DNA from: Panacagrimonas sp. | GTDB taxonomy: Bacteria; Pseudomonadota; Gammaproteobacteria; Nevskiales; Nevskiaceae | NCBI RefSeq assembly: GCF_020697055.1 | Contig: NZ_JAJFBP010000026.1 | Span: 1-64,000, forward strand | Reading direction: 5' to 3' | DNA length: 64,000 bases | In this document: positions 60,349 through 64,000 of the stretch, piece after piece | Position numbering within the stretch: the stretch's first letter is position 1 | How the letters are laid out: each line of letters begins with the position of its first letter | The notes under the pieces: model-generated | Told to the model about the DNA's origin: nothing | What the model saw: the letters and a program-made list of their open reading frames with translations, nothing else | Database searches by the model: none | Made by a program: the position numbers and the translations under genes

Positions 60349-61626
60349 ATGACCGATCCCAACATCCTCACCGAGCTCGACGCCGACGGCGTGCTCGTGG
60401 CGACGCTCGACATGCCCGGTCGCGCGATGAACGTTTTTTCGCGAAGCCTGATGGACTCGCTGACGCAGCTGGTCAAGCGCGCCGAGGAAGACACGGCCGT
60501 GCGCGCCGTGGTGCTGACGTCGGGCAAGGCCACGTTCCTCGCCGGCGCGGACCTGGAGATGATCCAGATGTTCACGCAGCGGGCCCGCACGGGAAGCACC
60601 GCCGAGCTGCATGAACTGTTCGGTTATCTCGGCCGCCTGTTTCGCAGGCTCGAGCTGAGCCCCAAGCCCTTCGTCGCCGCGATCAATGGCCTGGCGCTCG
60701 GCGGCGGACTCGAGGTGTGCCTGTCGTGCCACGCACGCGTGGTGGCGGACGATCCGGCGATCCAGCTGGGCCTGCCCGAGATCAAGCTCGGCCTGCTGCC
60801 CGGGGCCGGTGGAACGCAGCGCCTGCCGCGACTGGTCGGCACGTCCAAGGGCATGCAGATGCTGCTCACCGGCGAGCCCGTCGCCCCGGCCGAGGCGCTG
60901 AGCCTGGGGCTGGTGCACGAGATGGTGCCGCGGGAGCAGCTGATCGAAACCGCCAAACGCCGCGCGCGCGCGATGGTGCAGCCGCGTGCGCCCTGGGACC
61001 AGCCGGGCGCGAAGTTCGATTCACGTCCGTTCGATTTCTCCGACAAGGCCGCGGCCGCCAACGAAGTCGCGCAGGCCGTCGGCATCAGCGACTACCAGCG
61101 TCGCCACTATCCGGCCTATCAGGCGATCCTCGATTGCGTGATCGGCGGCTGGTCGCTGCCGATGACCGAAGGCGGCGAGCACGAGATGCGCGTGTTCGTC
61201 GAACTGATGCGCGACGCGGTCGCCGGCAACATGGTCCGCACGCTGTTCCTCAACCGGCAGAAGGCGGCCAAGCTCGGACTGCTTGCGCCGACCAGCGTGC
61301 TTGCGACCGGCGACGATGCACTGCTGCCGCGCGTGAAGCAGGCGCGCGAGCAGGCCAAGGCCGCGGGTTTGAACGAGGACGACACGCTGCTGGCCATCGC
61401 GTTCGCCGCGCTGCGCGCCTGGGACGCGGGGAAGGTCGAAGAGCCCGAGCTCGCCGACGTCGCCGTCGTGACCGGCGGGCTGTATCCGTCCTACACCGGT
61501 GGCCCGTTCACCTGGCTGCAGCAGCGCGGAGCGCAGGATCTGCGCCGGCGCGCGCAGGGGCGTGATCCGGCGCTGTTCGCGGTGCCAGAAGGGCTGGACC
61601 GCTTCCTCGGCACCGCGGCCGCCTGA
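60349..61626 (+). CDS. FadJ/FadB-like crotonase lacking the NAD-binding 3HCDH domain
   Basis: A 425-aa protein. Residues about 1-190 are the enoyl-CoA hydratase domain (FLAGADLEMIQMF, INGLALGGGLEVCLSCHARV, GLLPGAGGTQRLPRL with the second Glu region LPEIKLG). After a linker (about residues 200-330) there is a C-terminal segment (VTGGLYPSYTGGPFTWLQQR) that resembles the last helical domain of the 3-hydroxyacyl-CoA dehydrogenase half. The Rossmann GxGxxG domain normally between them is missing (FadJ/FadB are about 715 aa). It is likely a hydratase only. Confidence 0.85.
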   Translation: MTDPNILTELDADGVLVATLDMPGRAMNVFSRSLMDSLTQLVKRAEEDTAVRAVVLTSGKATFLAGADLEMIQMFTQRARTGSTAELHELFGYLGRLFRRLELSPKPFVAAINGLALGGGLEVCLSCHARVVADDPAIQLGLPEIKLGLLPGAGGTQRLPRLVGTSKGMQMLLTGEPVAPAEALSLGLVHEMVPREQLIETAKRRARAMVQPRAPWDQPGAKFDSRPFDFSDKAAAANEVAQAVGISDYQRRHYPAYQAILDCVIGGWSLPMTEGGEHEMRVFVELMRDAVAGNMVRTLFLNRQKAAKLGLLAPTSVLATGDDALLPRVKQAREQAKAAGLNEDDTLLAIAFAALRAWDAGKVEEPELADVAVVTGGLYPSYTGGPFTWLQQRGAQDLRRRAQGRDPALFAVPEGLDRFLGTAAA

Positions 61627-61643
61627 GCCCCGCGCGACATCCG

Positions 61644-62828
61644 ATGACGCAGCGCCTGGATCTGGAGCAGGTTCTCGACCGGTTCCAGCCCGGCATGACG
61701 GTCTTCGTGCCGGGCATGTCGGGCGAAAGCCTCGCGCTGTACGAGGCACTGCGCGCGCGGCCCGACGCCGCGCGCGGCGTGCGCTTCGTCGGCGCGCATT
61801 TCCCCGGCATCAACCGCTCCGACTACCTCGGCCTGCATCCGGAGGCGCGCCAGCGCGGCTATTTCATGCTGCCGGCCTTCCGCAAAGCCGGCGCGCGCGC
61901 CGAGCTGCTGCCGATCGACTACCCCGGCGCCTTCCGCGATCTGGCGAACCTTGCGCCGGTGGACATCGCGTTCGCCCAGGTGAGCCCGCCCGACGAACAA
62001 GGCATGTGCAGCCTGGGCGTGTGCTGCGACTTCCAGCCCGCGGTGTGGGCGCGTGCGCGCCAGCGCATCGCGCACATCAATCCGCGCATGCCGCGCACGC
62101 GCGGGAGTTTCGCGATCCGTTTCGACGAACTCGACGCGGCGTTCGAAGCCGGGCACGAGCTGCTGGCCTACGACGGCGGGGCGCCGAACGAGGCGATGCG
62201 TGCGCATGCAGCGCTCGTGGCCGATCTCGTGCGCGACGGCGACACGCTCGAATTCGGCGTGGGCAAGCTGCAGGCGGGCGTCCTCGCCGCGCTGTCGAAC
62301 CATCGCGGCCTGCGCGTGTGGTCGGGAATGGCGTCGACGCCGGTGCTGCAGCTGCTCGATCGCGGCGTGATCGCCGGCCGCGAATCGCTGACGCTCGGCG
62401 CGGCACTGGGCGAGCGCGCGTTGTACGAGCGCGCGGAAATGGACGACGCGTTCTGCTTCCGGCCCGTATCCGAGACGCATGACGTGCCGCGCATGGCGGC
62501 GATCCGGAATTTCGTCGCGATCAATTCGGCGGTCGAAGTGGACCTGTTCGGCCAGGTCAACGCCGATGCGGTGAACGGGCGCCTGGCCGCCGGCGTGGGC
62601 GGACTTCCGGCCTTCGCCGCCGGCGCCGCGCTGTCCGAAGGCGGACGCTCGATCATCGCGCTGCCTGCCGCCACCGACGACGGTCGCTTCAGCCGCATCG
62701 TCGCGCGCGTCTCGGCGCCCGGCGTCTGCGCCATTCCACGTCACCATGCCGACTACGTGGTCACCGAGCACGGCGTGGCGGCACTGCGCGGGCTCGACGT
62801 GAATGCCTCTATGCGTCGCCCGCTGTAG
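61644..62828 (+). CDS. acetyl-CoA hydrolase / 4-hydroxybutyrate CoA-transferase family protein
   Basis: A 394-aa class I CoA-transferase-like protein. VDIAFAQVSPPDEQGMCSLG and FGVGKLQAGVLAALSNHRGL are family blocks. The catalytic Glu is expected in NSAVEVDLFGQVNADAVNGR, and the last block is ALPAATDDGRFSRIVARVS and YVVTEHGVAALRG. It moves CoA between acids such as succinate, acetate or a pathway acid, or hydrolyses acyl-CoA. It follows the FadJ-like gene by 17 bp and ends the forward beta-oxidation run. Confidence 0.9.
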   Translation: MTQRLDLEQVLDRFQPGMTVFVPGMSGESLALYEALRARPDAARGVRFVGAHFPGINRSDYLGLHPEARQRGYFMLPAFRKAGARAELLPIDYPGAFRDLANLAPVDIAFAQVSPPDEQGMCSLGVCCDFQPAVWARARQRIAHINPRMPRTRGSFAIRFDELDAAFEAGHELLAYDGGAPNEAMRAHAALVADLVRDGDTLEFGVGKLQAGVLAALSNHRGLRVWSGMASTPVLQLLDRGVIAGRESLTLGAALGERALYERAEMDDAFCFRPVSETHDVPRMAAIRNFVAINSAVEVDLFGQVNADAVNGRLAAGVGGLPAFAAGAALSEGGRSIIALPAATDDGRFSRIVARVSAPGVCAIPRHHADYVVTEHGVAALRGLDVNASMRRPL

Positions 62829-62868
62829 CGTCGCCCGGCACGCGTGCACGAACGCGACGGAGGTCGAC

Positions 62869-64000
62869 ATGGATACAGGGGCAGCAGCACCGGGCGCGGC
62901 ACCCGTCGGCGACTGGGCGGGCGCGGACCCCTTCGCGCCGGATTTCCGCGACGATCCTTATCCGGGACTGCACACGCTGCGCGAGCGTGACCCGGTGAAT
63001 CTCACGCCGGTCGGCACGTGGCGCATCAGCCGCTACGACGACCAAGAAGATCAAGACCGGCATGACCGCGGCCGACGGCAGCTCGCCGAACTTCGATCCA
63101 CTGGACAAGCGCGGCAGCTTCCTCGACTTCATGTTGAACATGGACGGGCCCGAGCACGTGCGCCTGCGCCGTCTCGCGCTCCAGTCGCTGGGCCACAACA
63201 CCGCGCGGCAGATGGAGGCGGAAGTCGAGCGCTCGGTCGACGAGACGCTGACGCGATCGCTACGGCAGGGCGGGATGGAGATCATCCGCGACCTCGCGCA
63301 CTTCGTTCCGTCGCACATGATGTGCCGGATCATGGGCGTCCCCGCGGCCGACCGGGAGCTCTTCAACGAATGGACCGCGGCACGCACCAACGCCTTCTTC
63401 GCCAAGTTCCTGCCGCCCGAGGTGCAGGAGCGCACGCGTCGCGCCGGACACGAGATGGCCGACTACTTCGAGGCGCTGGTGAAGGAGCGCCGCAGGAACA
63501 TGGGCGAGGATCTGATGAGCGCGCTGATCCGCGCCGAGGAGCAGGGCGACAAGCTGCGCGACGGCGAGCTCGTCGTGCAGGCCATCGGCATCATCATCGC
63601 CGGATACGAGACGACCATCGGCCTGATCGGCAACGGCCTGCGATCGTTCATGGATCACCCCGACCAGCTCGAACTGCTGCGACGCGAACCGGGACTGATC
63701 GCCAACGCGGTCGAGGAATGCCTGCGCTACGACACGCCGATCCTGTTCAACTGGCGCGTCCTGCGCGAAGCCTGGACGGTCGGCGGCAAGACCATCCCGA
63801 ACGATTCGGTGATCTGGCCGATGCTCGGCGCGGCCAACCGCGATCCGGCGCGCTTCAAGGATCCGGACCGCTTCGACATCCGCCGCGAGGATCCCGATCA
63901 CGTCGCCTTCGGCGGCGGCGTGCACTTCTGCCTGGGCAACCAGCTGGCGCGCATGGAGGCCAAGCACGCGCTCGGCCAGTTCGCCCGACGCACCGCGGGG
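62869..64000 (+). pseudogene. cytochrome P450 with a frameshift near 63043 and truncated by the window end
   Basis: ATG 62869 begins MDTGAAAPGAAPVGDWAGAD, DPYPGLHTLRERDPVN and TWRISRYDD, a normal P450 N terminus. At about 63043 the frame breaks: in the +1 shifted frame the protein continues KKIKTGMTAADGSSPNFDPL and MDGPEHVRLRRLALQSLGHN. It then reads on to AGYETTIGLIGN (I-helix), EECLRY (ExxR) and GGGVHFCLGNQLARME (heme Cys), up to the window end. The residues usually found between YDD and KK (about 4-5) are missing, so a deletion of a length not divisible by 3 is likely. This may be a real pseudogene or a sequencing/assembly artefact. Confidence 0.85.

Noticed and set aside
1..64000. tRNA, rRNA, transposase, integrase or prophage genes
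   Set aside because: None of the typical sequences or protein motifs was seen on either strand.

Overview
The window is GC-rich, gene-dense DNA from a catabolically versatile proteobacterium. A gammaproteobacterium is most likely: there is a long E. coli-type PlsB acyltransferase, a sigma-54 system, GTAGCCCGGG-type REP palindromes and an AlkB-rubredoxin fusion. This placement is inferred from gene content only. I see no rRNA, tRNA, CRISPR array, integrase or transposase. Nearly all of the DNA is coding, with many 4-base ATGA or GTGA stop/start overlaps.

Layout. 1-4.0 kb: a dienoyl-CoA-reductase-like SDR cut by the window edge, a secreted FGE/PvdO-like protein and a molybdopterin oxidoreductase. 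4.0-7.6 kb: two successive COX3-like/COX4-like pairs without an oxidase core, an unknown membrane protein and a divergent AraC regulator. 7.6-16.5 kb: aldehyde dehydrogenase, a PECR-like SDR, a CrtC/AttH-like protein, a zinc alcohol dehydrogenase, an acyl-CoA ligase, a cupin, a SnoaL protein, a P450 and a MarR-like regulator. 16.6-24.1 kb: a storage-lipid operon (hydrolase, PlsB, HAD-PlsC fusion, GpsA, WS/DGAT, hydrolase). 24.3-34.3 kb: a BadH-like SDR, a MarR-controlled tripartite efflux operon, two reductases and a large lipoprotein esterase. 34.3-43.4 kb: a toluene-monooxygenase-like multicomponent diiron oxygenase with its sigma-54 activator, then an AraC regulator and the AlkB-rubredoxin fusion. 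43.5-51.2 kb: an acyl-CoA carboxylase subunit, an AraC regulator, and a complete aldoxime-nitrile-amide-acid route (aldoxime dehydratase, nitrile hydratase, amidase). 51.2-64 kb: enoyl-CoA hydratases, GST, a second MDR reductase, a DHA2 exporter, acyl-CoA dehydrogenase, an SDR, a BadI-like ring-cleaving hydrolase, a FadJ-like protein, a CoA-transferase and a frameshifted P450.

How the genes fit together. Oxygenases (diiron, AlkB, P450) would activate hydrocarbon or terpenoid/alicyclic substrates. Alcohol and aldehyde dehydrogenases and the CoA ligase would convert the products to acyl-CoAs. SDRs, crotonases and the BadH/BadI pair would carry out beta-oxidation and alicyclic ring cleavage, and surplus acyl-CoA could go to triacylglycerol or wax esters. 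Two regulatory themes stand out. Palindromes of a TGGTAC-n-GTACCA type, or close variants, occur in five divergent promoter regions and suggest a dispersed regulon whose regulator is not in the window. A matched pair of sigma-54 promoters, each about 60 bp from a near-identical inverted repeat, lies upstream of the diiron monooxygenase operon and of its own activator gene.
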